NCBI RefSeq assembly: GCF_002860285.1 | Contig: NZ_PGVF01000024.1 | Location: 1 to 60,667 of the forward strand | DNA from: Bacillus sp. M6-12 | GTDB lineage: Bacteria > Bacillota > Bacilli > Bacillales > DSM-1321 | Length of the DNA stretch: 60,667 bases | Direction: 5' to 3' | Shown here: positions 34,929-43,456 of the stretch, in pieces | How positions within the stretch are numbered: the stretch's first letter is position 1 | Layout: each line of letters begins with the position of its first letter | Notes under the pieces: generated by a model | What the model was told of the DNA's origin: nothing | Database searches by the model: none | The model's input: only the letters and a program-made list of their open reading frames with translations | Program-made: the position numbers and the translations under genes

Positions 34929-35239
34929 GCTGCAGAAATTTTACTATAAAGAAAGATCTGAACCAAAAAGGAAGATTGGGCCTGAAGTTGATCGGTTAAC
35001 ATTTCAAAATAAAGAAAGTCCAATCAAAGAACGGTGAAGGTAAAGTAATAGAAAGATAAATGTGATTTTTAATCGCCACCAGATTTTTTTACTCGGAAAA
35101 CTATTTTATTCGGGTGATTCTTTTAAAGGGCATTGAACGCTTGTTCTGAAAGAACGTTACATAAGCTGCCTCCAACTGATCTCCAATTTACTTATATAAT
35201 AGAAGAAAATAATTACAATAACTCATTTAAAAGATTGTC
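34929..35239. other. AT-rich gap upstream of the S10 promoters
   Basis: No gene is seen. A TATAAT at 35195-35200 lacks a convincing -35. A small GTTC-TGAAA-GAAC hairpin lies near 35140. The AT-richness upstream of tandem promoters could act as UP elements. Confidence 0.4.
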
Positions 35240-35268
35240 TTGAAAAAGTATACGTGCCTATGTATAAT
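35240..35268 (+). promoter_or_regulatory. S10 operon promoter P1
   Basis: TTGAAA at 35240-35245, a 17-base spacer and TATAAT at 35263-35268 within TATGTATAATAG. Confidence 0.8.
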
Positions 35269-35306
35269 AGTAAAAGTGTGCAGCGCATAGAAAATGTAAT
35301 ATACAC

Positions 35307-35335
35307 TTGCATGTTCTGTGTGTTTTATGTATAAT
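35307..35335 (+). promoter_or_regulatory. S10 operon promoter P2
   Basis: TTGCAT at 35307-35312, a 17-base spacer and TATAAT at 35330-35335. The -10 region repeats TATGTATAATAG of P1 exactly, 67 bases downstream. Together they drive the long ribosomal protein cluster. Confidence 0.82.
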
Positions 35336-35378
35336 AGACAATGTTGGTCTTTGACTGCGATGATGTGGAAGGTTGCTG

Positions 35379-35412
35379 ACACACCCGGCCGCTTTGCCAT
35401 GGCGAGTGTGTG
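35379..35412 (+). promoter_or_regulatory. S10 operon leader hairpin
   Basis: ACACAC (35379-35384) pairs with GTGTGT (35406-35411) around a GC-rich core with GGC/GCC pairing. The surrounding sequence, GGCCGCTTTGCCATGGCGAG, looks like the conserved S10 leader of Bacilli as I recall it. It may be a feedback site for an S10-operon protein, which I cannot identify. Confidence 0.55.
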
Positions 35413-35467
35413 GGAAATTTTCACTGAGAAAGTCTATTTAAAAAATAGGCGAAAAGGAGGGAAAATA

Positions 35468-35776
35468 ATGGCAAAACAAAAAATTCGTATCCGTTTGAAA
35501 GCATATGATCACAGGATTCTTGATCAATCTGCTGAGAAAATTGTAGAAACTGCAAAGCGTTCTGGTGCGGCTGTATCCGGCCCGATCCCACTACCTACTG
35601 AAAGATCTGTTTACACAATCCTTCGTGCGGTTCATAAATACAAAGATTCTCGTGAGCAATTCGAGATGCGTACACACAAGCGTCTAATCGATATCGTGAA
35701 CCCAACTCCACAAACAGTTGATTCATTAATGCGTTTAGATTTGCCGTCTGGTGTTGACATTGAAATTAAACTGTAA
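35468..35776 (+). CDS. rpsJ: 30S ribosomal protein S10
   Basis: This is a 30S head protein and also the NusE antitermination partner of NusB. The 102 residues start MAKQKIRIRLKAYDHRILDQ, with the PIPLPTE loop that reaches into the head. ATG 35468 follows AAAAGGAGGG; upstream in-frame sequence is leader. It is the first gene of the S10 operon. Confidence 0.97.
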   Translation: MAKQKIRIRLKAYDHRILDQSAEKIVETAKRSGAAVSGPIPLPTERSVYTILRAVHKYKDSREQFEMRTHKRLIDIVNPTPQTVDSLMRLDLPSGVDIEIKL

Positions 35777-35813
35777 TTCATATAAAAACAAAACATTATA
35801 GGAGGTGTGACTA

Positions 35814-36434
35814 ATGACCAAAGGAATCTTAGGAAGAAAGATCGGTATGACGCAAGTATTTGCTGAGAACGGTGAACTTATTCCTGTAACTGTAGTAGAA
35901 GCTGCTAATAACGTTGTTCTTCAAAAGAAGACTGTTGAATCAGACGGCTACGAAGCAGTTCAGATCGGTTTTGAAGATAAGCGTGAAAAGCTTTCTAACA
36001 AACCTGCTAAAGGCCACGTCGCAAAAGCTAATACTGCACCTAAGCGCTTCATTCGCGAATTCCGTGATTTTGACGGAGTTGAAATGGGTCAGGAAGTCAA
36101 AGTTGATATTTTCGCTGAGGGCGATGTAGTAGATGTAACAGGAGTATCTAAAGGTAAAGGTTTCCAAGGTGTTATCAAGCGCCACGGACAATCTCGCGGA
36201 CCAATGGCTCACGGCTCCCGTTACCACCGCCGCCCAGGTTCAATGGGTCCGGTTGCTCCAAACCGTGTATTCAAAAACAAACTATTGCCTGGACGTATGG
36301 GTGGAGAACAGATCACTGTTCAAAACTTAACAATCGTTAAGGTTGACGTAGAACGCAACTTGCTTTTAATCAAAGGAAACGTTCCTGGTGCTAAAAAAGC
36401 TCTATTAAAAGTTAAAACTGCGGTTAAAGCGTAA
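35814..36434 (+). CDS. rplC: 50S ribosomal protein L3
   Basis: L3 reaches towards the peptidyl transferase centre. It has 206 residues, starting MTKGILGRKIGMTQVF, with the central HGQSRGPMAHGSRYHRRPGS extension near 122-141. AGGAGGTG precedes it, 37 bases after rpsJ. Length is close to the usual 209. Confidence 0.97.
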   Translation: MTKGILGRKIGMTQVFAENGELIPVTVVEAANNVVLQKKTVESDGYEAVQIGFEDKREKLSNKPAKGHVAKANTAPKRFIREFRDFDGVEMGQEVKVDIFAEGDVVDVTGVSKGKGFQGVIKRHGQSRGPMAHGSRYHRRPGSMGPVAPNRVFKNKLLPGRMGGEQITVQNLTIVKVDVERNLLLIKGNVPGAKKALLKVKTAVKA

Positions 36435-36463
36435 TAATCATTTAAGGAAGGAGGAGCATTAGA

Positions 36464-37087
36464 ATGCCAAAAGTTACAATGTTCAACCAAGCTGGATCGC
36501 AAGTTGGCGATATTGAGCTAAACGATTCAATCTTTGGTATTGAACCAAATAACCACGTATTATTCGAAGCGATCATCATGCAAAGAGCATCACTTCGTCA
36601 AGGAAACCACAAAGTTAAAAACCGTTCTGAAGTTGCAGGCGGCGGACGTAAACCATGGCGTCAAAAAGGAACTGGACGTGCGCGTCAAGGTTCTATCCGT
36701 TCACCACAATGGCGCGGCGGTGGTACTGTCTTCGGACCAACACCACGTTCTTACAGCTATAAAATGCCTAAGAAAATGCGTCGTTTAGCTATTAAATCAG
36801 CATTATCTGCTAAAGCATTAGAACAAGAAATTATTGTTCTTGAAAACCTTGCTTTTGAAGCTCCAAAGACAAAAGAATTTACAGCTGTTCTAAAAGGTCT
36901 TTCTGTAGACACTAAGGCGTTAATCGTAACTGACGGTCTAGATGAGAAAGTTGCTCTTTCTGCACGTAACATCCCTGGAGTTACAGTTGTAGAAGCTGCT
37001 GGCCTAAATGTTCTTGATGTTGTATCACACAACAAATTGATCATGACTAAGTCAGCTGTTGAAAAAGTAGAGGAGGTGCTTGCATAA
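36464..37087 (+). CDS. rplD: 50S ribosomal protein L4
   Basis: L4 lines the exit tunnel. The 207-residue protein has its tunnel loop in GGGRKPWRQKGTGRARQGSI and RSPQWRGGGTVFGP. In E. coli L4 represses the S10 operon; in Bacilli this role is unproven. Its stop overlaps the rplW start by one base (TAATG). Confidence 0.97.
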   Translation: MPKVTMFNQAGSQVGDIELNDSIFGIEPNNHVLFEAIIMQRASLRQGNHKVKNRSEVAGGGRKPWRQKGTGRARQGSIRSPQWRGGGTVFGPTPRSYSYKMPKKMRRLAIKSALSAKALEQEIIVLENLAFEAPKTKEFTAVLKGLSVDTKALIVTDGLDEKVALSARNIPGVTVVEAAGLNVLDVVSHNKLIMTKSAVEKVEEVLA

Positions 37088-37371
37088 TGGATGCACGCGA
37101 TATCATTAAGCGCCCCGTAATCACAGAACGTTCTTCAGACTTAATGGCTGAAAAGAAATATACTTTTGAAGTTGATGTAAGAGCTAATAAAACTCAAGTT
37201 AAAGATGCTGTTCAAGAAATCTTTGGCGTAGAAGTTGATAAGGTTAACATCATGAACTACAAAGGTAAATTCAAGCGCATGGGTAAACATGCAGGCTACA
37301 CTAACAAGCGCCGTAAAGCAATTGTTAAATTAACTGCTGACAGCAAAGAAATCGAACTATTTGAAGCTTAA
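37087..37371 (+). CDS. rplW: 50S ribosomal protein L23
   Basis: L23 sits at the tunnel exit and docks trigger factor and SRP. It has 94 residues: DIIKRPVITERSSDLM at the start, and the conserved VDVRANKTQVKDAVQEIFGV and GKFKRMGKHAGYTNKRRKA. The start overlaps the rplD stop, with GAGGTG inside the rplD end as its ribosome binding site. Confidence 0.97.
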   Translation: MDARDIIKRPVITERSSDLMAEKKYTFEVDVRANKTQVKDAVQEIFGVEVDKVNIMNYKGKFKRMGKHAGYTNKRRKAIVKLTADSKEIELFEA

Positions 37372-37396
37372 TTCATAAAAGAAGGAGGGAAATACA

Positions 37397-38227
37397 ATGG
37401 CGATTAAAAAGTATAAACCTACCTCTAACGGTCGACGTGGAATGACAGTTTCTGATTTTGCTGAAATCACTACAAGCACACCAGAAAAGTCACTTCTAGC
37501 TCCTTTAAAGAGAAAAGGCGGCCGTAACAACCAAGGTAAGTTAACTGTTCGTCATCAAGGTGGCGGCCATAAGCGTCAGTACCGTGTTATCGACTTTAAG
37601 CGCGATAAAGATGGTATACCTGGACGCGTTGCTACTATTGAATACGATCCAAACCGTTCTGCAAATATTGCATTAATTAATTACGTTGATGGTGAAAAGC
37701 GTTATATCCTTGCTCCAAAAAACCTAGTAGTAGGTTTGGAGATTATGTCAGGCCCTGAGGCAGACATTAAAGTGGGGAATGCACTACCACTAGCTAACAT
37801 TCCAGTTGGTACTGTAGTACACAACATTGAACTTAAACCAGGAAAAGGCGGACAATTAGTTCGTTCTGCAGGTACTTCTGCACAGGTTCTTGGTAAAGAA
37901 GGCCGTTATGTTCTTGTGCGTTTAAACTCTGGAGAAGTTCGCATGATTCTTGCTACTTGCCGCGCTACTGTTGGTCAAGTTGGTAATGAGCAGCACGAAC
38001 TTATCAACATTGGTAAAGCAGGTCGTTCTCGCTGGTTAGGCAAACGCCCAACAGTTCGTGGATCTGTAATGAACCCTAACGATCACCCGCACGGTGGTGG
38101 TGAAGGACGTTCCCCAATCGGGCGTAAGTCACCAATGTCTCCATGGGGTAAACCAACTCTTGGTGCTAAGACTCGTAAGAAGAAGAATAAATCCGACAAG
38201 TTTATCGTACGTCGTCGTAAAAAATAA
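37397..38227 (+). CDS. rplB: 50S ribosomal protein L2
   Basis: L2 is required for subunit joining and peptidyl transfer. It has 276 residues, with GRNNQGKLTVRHQGGGHKRQ near the N-terminus and the GGGEGRSPIGRKSP segment holding the conserved His region (NPNDHPHGGGEG). The highly basic C-terminus ends SDKFIVRRRKK. It follows rplW by 25 bases. Confidence 0.97.
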   Translation: MAIKKYKPTSNGRRGMTVSDFAEITTSTPEKSLLAPLKRKGGRNNQGKLTVRHQGGGHKRQYRVIDFKRDKDGIPGRVATIEYDPNRSANIALINYVDGEKRYILAPKNLVVGLEIMSGPEADIKVGNALPLANIPVGTVVHNIELKPGKGGQLVRSAGTSAQVLGKEGRYVLVRLNSGEVRMILATCRATVGQVGNEQHELINIGKAGRSRWLGKRPTVRGSVMNPNDHPHGGGEGRSPIGRKSPMSPWGKPTLGAKTRKKKNKSDKFIVRRRKK

Positions 38228-38287
38228 CGGGGTTGAACTACGGTTCACAAAACGAACCGTAGAACAATCACGAAGGGAGGCACTTAC

Positions 38288-38566
38288 ATGGGTCGCAGTT
38301 TGAAAAAAGGACCATTCGTTGATGAGCATTTGATGGTCAAGGTTGAAAAACTGAATGAAACAGACAAGAAGCAAGTTGTAAAAACTTGGTCTCGCCGTTC
38401 AACAATCTTCCCGCAATTCATCGGTCATACAATCGCTGTCTATGATGGTCGTAAACACGTACCGGTTTATGTAACTGAAGACATGGTAGGTCACAAACTG
38501 GGCGAATTCGCGCCTACACGTACTTACAAAGGTCACGCAAGTGACGATAAGAAAACAAGACGTTAA
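38288..38566 (+). CDS. rpsS: 30S ribosomal protein S19
   Basis: This 92-residue 30S head protein begins MGRSLKKGPFVDEHLM and has the WSRRSTIFPQFIGHTIAVYDG signature. A short ACGGTTC/GAACCGT inverted repeat lies in the 60-base gap before it (around 38241-38260). The stop is 17 bases before the rplV start. Confidence 0.97.
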   Translation: MGRSLKKGPFVDEHLMVKVEKLNETDKKQVVKTWSRRSTIFPQFIGHTIAVYDGRKHVPVYVTEDMVGHKLGEFAPTRTYKGHASDDKKTRR

Positions 38567-38583
38567 TGAGAGGAGGGCAACTC

Positions 38584-38925
38584 ATGCAAGCAAAAGCTAT
38601 TGCTAGAACAGTCCGTATTGCTCCTCGTAAAGTCCGTTTAGTAGCTGATTTAATCCGAGGCAAGCAAGTAGGCGAAGCTGTGGCAATTCTTCGTTTCACT
38701 CCAAAAGCTGCTTCTCCGGTTGTAGAAAAAGTGTTAAAATCTGCTGTTGCTAACGCAGAACACAACTACGACATGGATGTTAATAACCTGGTTATTACAG
38801 AAGCATATGTAAATGAAGGACCAACACTGAAGCGTTTCCGTCCACGTGCAATGGGACGTGCAAGCGCAATTAATAAACGTACTAGTCATATTACTATCGT
38901 AGTATCAGAAAAGAAGGAGGGGTAA
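38584..38925 (+). CDS. rplV: 50S ribosomal protein L22
   Basis: L22 contributes the tunnel constriction hairpin. It has 113 residues, starting MQAKAIARTVRIAPRKVRLV. The beta-hairpin tip GPTLKRFRPRAMGRASAINK keeps normal length with no macrolide-type insertion or deletion. ATG 38584 follows AGGAGG; an ATG at 38566 overlapping rpsS lacks a site. Confidence 0.97.
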   Translation: MQAKAIARTVRIAPRKVRLVADLIRGKQVGEAVAILRFTPKAASPVVEKVLKSAVANAEHNYDMDVNNLVITEAYVNEGPTLKRFRPRAMGRASAINKRTSHITIVVSEKKEG

Positions 38926-38928
38926 TCT

Positions 38929-39585
38929 GTGGGTCAAAAGGTAAATCCGGTCGGTATGCGTATTGGGATCATCCGTGATTGGGAATCCAAATGGTACGCA
39001 GGCAAAGACTATGCAGATCTTTTACATGAAGACATTAAAGTTCGTGAATACATCGCGAAACGTTTAAGTGATGCTTCTGTATCTAAGGTTGAAATCGAAC
39101 GTGCTGCAAACCGTGTGAACATTTCTGTACACACAGCTAAGCCAGGTATGGTAATTGGAAAAGGCGGTACTGAAGTTGAAGCACTTCGTAAAGCTCTAAA
39201 CCAATTAACTGGCAAGCGCGTACACATCAACATCATTGAAATTAAGAGAGCGGATCTTGATGCGAAATTAGTAGCAGAAAACATCGCTCGCCAGCTTGAA
39301 AACCGTGTTTCTTTCCGTCGTGCTCAAAAACAGTCTATCCAACGCACAATGCGCGCTGGTGCACAAGGTATTAAAACTCAGGTTTCTGGTCGTCTTGGCG
39401 GCGCTGATATCGCTCGTGCTGAACATTACAGCGAAGGTACTGTTCCACTTCATACACTTCGTGCTGACATCGACTATGCTACTGCTGAAGCGGATACTAC
39501 TTACGGTAAGCTTGGCGTGAAAGTATGGATCTATCGTGGAGAAGTCCTTCCTACTAAGAAGAAGTCCGAGGAAGGAGGAAAATAA
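38929..39585 (+). CDS. rpsC: 30S ribosomal protein S3
   Basis: This mRNA entry-channel protein has 218 residues. It contains a KH domain with GMVIGKGGTEVEALRKAL and a C-terminal domain with RRAQKQSIQRTMRAGAQGIK. The start is GTG 38929 behind AAGGAGGGG, three bases after the rplV stop, so coupling is likely. Confidence 0.97.
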   Translation: MGQKVNPVGMRIGIIRDWESKWYAGKDYADLLHEDIKVREYIAKRLSDASVSKVEIERAANRVNISVHTAKPGMVIGKGGTEVEALRKALNQLTGKRVHINIIEIKRADLDAKLVAENIARQLENRVSFRRAQKQSIQRTMRAGAQGIKTQVSGRLGGADIARAEHYSEGTVPLHTLRADIDYATAEADTTYGKLGVKVWIYRGEVLPTKKKSEEGGK

Positions 39586-39586
39586 T

Positions 39587-40021
39587 ATGTTAATGCCTAA
39601 ACGCGTTAAATATCGCCGTGAACACCGCGGTAAAATGAGAGGCCGTGCTAAGGGCGGAACTGAAGTTCATTTTGGTGAGTTTGGTCTTCAAGCTCAAGAA
39701 GCTTCTTGGATTACAAACCGTCAGATTGAAGCAGCTCGTATCGCAATGACTCGTTACATGAAACGTGGCGGTAAAGTTTGGATCAAAATCTTCCCAAGCA
39801 AGCCATTCACTGCTAAGCCTCTAGAAGTTCGGATGGGTTCCGGTAAAGGTGCTCCTGAAGGATGGGTAGCGGTTGTAAAGCCTGGAAAAGTTATGTTTGA
39901 AATCTCTGGTGTCTCTGAAGAGGTAGCACGTGAAGCGTTGCGCCTTGCAGCACACAAACTTCCAATCAAATGCAAGTTTGTAAAACGAGAAGAAATTGGT
40001 GGTGAATCAAATGAAGGCTAA
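39587..40021 (+). CDS. rplP: 50S ribosomal protein L16
   Basis: L16 sits by the A-site tRNA elbow. The 144 residues begin MLMPKRVKYRREHRGKMRG, with the conserved RQIEAARIAMTRYMKRGGKV segment. The AGGAGG site overlaps the rpsC stop. The 3' end overlaps rpmC by 11 bases in another frame. Confidence 0.97.
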   Translation: MLMPKRVKYRREHRGKMRGRAKGGTEVHFGEFGLQAQEASWITNRQIEAARIAMTRYMKRGGKVWIKIFPSKPFTAKPLEVRMGSGKGAPEGWVAVVKPGKVMFEISGVSEEVAREALRLAAHKLPIKCKFVKREEIGGESNEG

Positions 40022-40214
40022 TGAAATCAAAGAACTTACCACTGCCGAAATTGAACAAAAAGTTAAATCTCTTAAAGAAGAACTATTTAATTTGCGTTTC
40101 CAGTTAGCTACTGGACAACTTGAAAATACTGCACGTATCCGTGAAGTGCGCAAATCGATCGCACGTATGAAAACTGTTGTACGTGAAAGAGAGATCGCTG
40201 TTAACAATCGATAA
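40011..40214 (+). CDS. rpmC: 50S ribosomal protein L29
   Basis: This 67-residue two-helix protein lies near the tunnel exit. MKANEIKELTTAEIEQKVK and FNLRFQLATGQLENTARIRE are the family signature. ATG 40011 lies within the end of rplP; its only upstream site is GGTGGTGA, weak for this operon, suggesting translational coupling. Confidence 0.96.
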   Translation: MKANEIKELTTAEIEQKVKSLKEELFNLRFQLATGQLENTARIREVRKSIARMKTVVREREIAVNNR

Positions 40215-40234
40215 ATGAGGGGAGGTTTGCGCAA

Positions 40235-40498
40235 ATGAGCGAACGCAACCAACGCAAGGTTTATACTGGCCGTGTTGTATCCGACAAAATGGATAAGACA
40301 ATCACAGTTATGGTTGAAACCTATAAAAAACACACTCTATACGGTAAACGCGTTAAATATTCTAAGAAATTTAAGGCGCATGACGAGCAGAACGAAGCGA
40401 AAATTGGCGATACAGTAAGAATTATGGAAACTCGCCCTCTTTCAGCTACTAAACGCTTCCGTCTAGTTGAAGTTGTAGAAAAAGCAGTTATCATTTAA
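40235..40498 (+). CDS. rpsQ: 30S ribosomal protein S17
   Basis: This primary 16S-binding protein with an OB fold has 87 residues: RKVYTGRVVSDKMDKTITV, then the GDTVRIMETRPLSATKRFRL signature. A GGGGAGG site precedes it. It lies 20 bases after rpmC and 44 before rplN. Confidence 0.97.
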   Translation: MSERNQRKVYTGRVVSDKMDKTITVMVETYKKHTLYGKRVKYSKKFKAHDEQNEAKIGDTVRIMETRPLSATKRFRLVEVVEKAVII

Positions 40499-40542
40499 TA
40501 TAGGTTTTCGGATTATGTTTATTCCGAAGGGAGGTTTCGTAC

Positions 40543-40911
40543 ATGATTCAACAAGAAACACGTTTAAAAGTCGCTGACAATTCTGGTGCACGCGAAGTAC
40601 TAACAATTAAAGTTCTTGGTGGTTCTGGCCGCAAAACTGCTAACATCGGTGATATCATCGTATGTACAGTAAAACAAGCAACGCCAGGAGGCGTTGTTAA
40701 AAAAGGTGACGTTGTTAAAGCGGTTGTTGTACGTACTAAGTTCGGTGTTCGTCGTAATGATGGTTCTTACATCAAGTTTGACGAAAATGCTTGTGTTATC
40801 ATCCGTGATGACAAGAGCCCGCGCGGTACCCGTATCTTCGGACCTGTTGCCCGTGAACTTCGTGACAACAGCTTCATGAAGATCGTTTCTCTAGCTCCAG
40901 AAGTTTTATAA
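40543..40911 (+). CDS. rplN: 50S ribosomal protein L14
   Basis: L14 is an intersubunit-bridge protein of 122 residues. MIQQETRLKVADNSGAREV and the GGVVKKGDVVKAVVVRTK segment identify it. The C-terminus RDNSFMKIVSLAPEVL is complete. It starts after GGGAGG. Confidence 0.97.
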   Translation: MIQQETRLKVADNSGAREVLTIKVLGGSGRKTANIGDIIVCTVKQATPGGVVKKGDVVKAVVVRTKFGVRRNDGSYIKFDENACVIIRDDKSPRGTRIFGPVARELRDNSFMKIVSLAPEVL

Positions 40912-40952
40912 TGATAAATTCTTTAATGCCCTTTCAAGGAGGTGCGAAGCTA

Positions 40953-41264
40953 ATGCATGTTAAAAAAGGTGACAAAGTCGTAGTCATCTCTGGTAAGGAC
41001 AAAGGCAAACAAGGTGTCATCCTTGAAGCATATCCAAAGAAAAATCGTGTGCTTGTTGAAGGAGTCAACATCGTGAAGAAGCACTCAAAGCCTTCTCAAG
41101 CTAATCCACAAGGTGGAATTAACAGCCAAGAAGCTGCTATTCACGTTTCTAACGTTATGCCTCTTGATCCTAAATCAGGTAACCCGACTCGTGTTGGTTA
41201 CAAGGTGGTTGACGGCAAGAAAGTACGCGTAGCTATTAAATCAGGTGAATCTTTAGATAAATAA
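40953..41264 (+). CDS. rplX: 50S ribosomal protein L24
   Basis: L24 is an assembly initiator with an N-terminal KOW motif (MHVKKGDKVVVISGKDKGKQ). It has 103 residues. ATG 40953 follows AAGGAGGTG; an in-frame ATG at 40911 would overlap the rplN stop and add residues outside the family alignment. Confidence 0.96.
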   Translation: MHVKKGDKVVVISGKDKGKQGVILEAYPKKNRVLVEGVNIVKKHSKPSQANPQGGINSQEAAIHVSNVMPLDPKSGNPTRVGYKVVDGKKVRVAIKSGESLDK

Positions 41265-41293
41265 GTTACTGAAGAAGGGAGGTACAATAAAGA

Positions 41294-41833
41294 ATGAACC
41301 GCCTAAAGGAAAAATTCCAAAAAGAAATGACTCCAGCTCTAATGAGCAAGTTTAATTATAAATCGGTTATGGAAGTTCCAAAAATCGAGAAAATTGTTAT
41401 CAACATGGGTGTGGGTGACGCTGTTGCCAACGCAAAATCCCTTGACAATGCTGTGGAAGAACTAACTTTGATCACTGGTCAAAAGCCATTGGTTACAAAG
41501 GCTAAGAAATCTATCGCTGGTTTCCGTCTTCGTGAAGGAATGCCAATCGGCGCAAAAGTAACATTGCGCGGAGAGCGTATGTATGAATTCCTTGATAAGT
41601 TAGTATCTGTTTCTCTACCACGTGTACGTGACTTCCGCGGTGTATCCAAGAAATCATTCGACGGACGCGGAAACTACACTTTAGGTATTAAAGAACAACT
41701 CATCTTCCCTGAGATTGACTATGATAAAGTGAGCAAGGTTCGCGGTATGGATATCGTTATCGTAACGACTGCTAATACTGATGAAGAAGCTCGTGAACTA
41801 CTAACACAATTTGGAATGCCGTTCCAAAAGTAA
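41294..41833 (+). CDS. rplE: 50S ribosomal protein L5
   Basis: L5 binds 5S rRNA and contacts P-site tRNA. The 179 residues include KIVINMGVGDAVANAKSLDN near 33-52, the basic TKAKKSIAGFRLREGMPIG segment, and DFRGVSKKSFDGRGNY. It is complete and 25 bases before rpsN. Confidence 0.97.
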   Translation: MNRLKEKFQKEMTPALMSKFNYKSVMEVPKIEKIVINMGVGDAVANAKSLDNAVEELTLITGQKPLVTKAKKSIAGFRLREGMPIGAKVTLRGERMYEFLDKLVSVSLPRVRDFRGVSKKSFDGRGNYTLGIKEQLIFPEIDYDKVSKVRGMDIVIVTTANTDEEARELLTQFGMPFQK

Positions 41834-41858
41834 TCTCTAAATAAAGGGAGGCGAAAAC

Positions 41859-42044
41859 GTGGCTAAAAAATCTATGATCTTGAAGCAAAAGCGCGGAGCA
41901 AAGTTTAAAGTACAAGACTATACACGCTGCGAACGTTGCGGTCGTCCACATTCAGTACTACGTAAATTCAAACTTTGCCGTATTTGCTTCCGTGAACTTG
42001 CATATAAAGGACAAATTCCTGGCGTTAAGAAGGCTAGCTGGTAA
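41859..42044 (+). CDS. rpsN: 30S ribosomal protein S14, zinc form (type Z)
   Basis: This 61-residue short S14 has a zinc ribbon from Cys24, Cys27, Cys40 and Cys43 (CERCG ... CRIC). It begins MAKKSMILKQKRGAKFKVQD. The start is GTG 41859 behind AGGGAGG. A longer zinc-independent S14 paralogue is often encoded elsewhere in Bacillus genomes. Confidence 0.97.
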   Translation: MAKKSMILKQKRGAKFKVQDYTRCERCGRPHSVLRKFKLCRICFRELAYKGQIPGVKKASW

Positions 42045-42074
42045 AACCCGATTTTGGGAAGGAGGTAATATTAA

Positions 42075-42473
42075 ATGGTCATGACAGATCCTATTGCAGA
42101 TATGCTTACTCGCATCCGTAATGCGAACATGGTTCGTCACGAAAAACTGGAAGTTCCTGCTTCAAAGATTAAGAGAGATATCGCTGAAATCTTAAAGCGT
42201 GAAGGCTTCGTGCGTGACGTAGAATTAATCGAAGACAACAAGCAAGGTGTAATCCGTATCTTCTTGAAATACGGCGTTAATAACGAGCGTGTTATCACTG
42301 GACTTAAGCGCATCAGCAAACCTGGTTTGCGTGTTTATGCAAAAACTGGTGAAGTTCCTCGTGTTCTTAACGGTTTAGGTATTGCAATCGTTTCTACTTC
42401 TCAAGGAGTTATCACTGATAAAGAAGCTCGCGCTAAACAAGTTGGCGGAGAAGTATTAGCATACGTTTGGTAA
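42075..42473 (+). CDS. rpsH: 30S ribosomal protein S8
   Basis: This central-domain 16S-binding protein has 132 residues. MVMTDPIADMLTRIRNAN starts it, and the C-terminal signature is GIAIVSTSQGVITDKEARAK. In E. coli S8 represses the spc operon at the L5 start; no matching structure was noted around 41290 here. AAGGAGGTAA precedes the start. Confidence 0.97.
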   Translation: MVMTDPIADMLTRIRNANMVRHEKLEVPASKIKRDIAEILKREGFVRDVELIEDNKQGVIRIFLKYGVNNERVITGLKRISKPGLRVYAKTGEVPRVLNGLGIAIVSTSQGVITDKEARAKQVGGEVLAYVW

Positions 42474-42503
42474 TTAATTTTTACACGAATGGAGGTGCAC
42501 TAG

Positions 42504-43040
42504 ATGTCACGCGTAGGTAAAAAACCTATTGAAATCCCTGCTGGCGTTACTGTTACTAACAACAATGGTACTGTAACTGTAAAAGGACCTAAGGGTGAAT
42601 TAACAAGAACTTTTAATTCTGATATTACAATCAGCATAGAAGAAAACTTAGTAACTGTTTCTCGTCCATCAGATGCAAAAGAACACCGCGCATTACATGG
42701 AACAACTCGCGCTGTAATCTCTAACATGGTTGAGGGTGTATCTAAAGGATTCGAAAGATCACTAGAATTAATCGGTGTTGGTTACCGTGCTGCAAAACAA
42801 GGTTCAAAGCTTGTACTTAACGTTGGTTACTCTCATCCTGTTGAGATTGAGCCTGAGGCTGGCCTTGAGGTTGAAGTTCCATCAAATACAAAAATTATCG
42901 TAAGAGGCGCAAACAAAGAACGCGTTGGCGCGCTTGCTGCTAATATCCGTGACGTTCGTCCGCCTGAGCCATATAAAGGCAAAGGTATCCGTTATGAAGG
43001 CGAATTTGTTCGTCGTAAAGAAGGTAAAACAGGTAAGTAA
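42504..43040 (+). CDS. rplF: 50S ribosomal protein L6
   Basis: L6 lies near the sarcin-ricin loop. It has 178 residues in two similar domains: SRVGKKPIEIPAGVTVT at the start and ANIRDVRPPEPYKGKGIRYE in the second domain. It begins after GGAGGTG, 30 bases past rpsH. Confidence 0.97.
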   Translation: MSRVGKKPIEIPAGVTVTNNNGTVTVKGPKGELTRTFNSDITISIEENLVTVSRPSDAKEHRALHGTTRAVISNMVEGVSKGFERSLELIGVGYRAAKQGSKLVLNVGYSHPVEIEPEAGLEVEVPSNTKIIVRGANKERVGALAANIRDVRPPEPYKGKGIRYEGEFVRRKEGKTGK

Positions 43041-43073
43041 TGCTGCCTAAGGTAAACGAAAGGAGTGACGTAA

Positions 43074-43433
43074 ATGATTACGAAGGCTAACAAAAATTCT
43101 GTTCGTAAGAAAAGACATGCACGTGTACGTGCTAAGCTTTCCGGAACTGAAGCTCGTCCTCGTTTGAATGTGTTCCGTTCTAACCAACACATTTACGCAC
43201 AGCTTATTGATGATGTAAACGGCGTAACATTGGCAAGTGCTTCTACTCTTGATAAAGAGCTTGAAGTTGCTGGCAATAACGCTGAAGCAGCACAAAAGGT
43301 TGGCGAACTAATCGCAAAGCGCGCTGTTGAGAAAGGTTACAAGTCTGTGGTATTTGACCGCGGAGGATACCTTTTCCACGGACGTATTAAAGCATTAGCG
43401 GACGCTGCTCGTGAAAACGGCTTAGAATTTTAA
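43074..43433 (+). CDS. rplR: 50S ribosomal protein L18
   Basis: This 5S rRNA-binding protein has 119 residues. A basic N-terminal tail (NSVRKKRHARVRAKLSG) precedes RPRLNVFRSNQHIYAQLIDD and ends with the FDRGGYLFHGRIKALADAAR signature. AAAGGAGTGA precedes the ATG. Confidence 0.97.
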   Translation: MITKANKNSVRKKRHARVRAKLSGTEARPRLNVFRSNQHIYAQLIDDVNGVTLASASTLDKELEVAGNNAEAAQKVGELIAKRAVEKGYKSVVFDRGGYLFHGRIKALADAARENGLEF

Positions 43434-43456
43434 TAGATAAAGGAGGGACAAAACAG

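Noticed and set aside
35172..35200. TATAAT at 35195 as a third S10 promoter
   Set aside because: No recognisable -35 is present at 16-18 bases.
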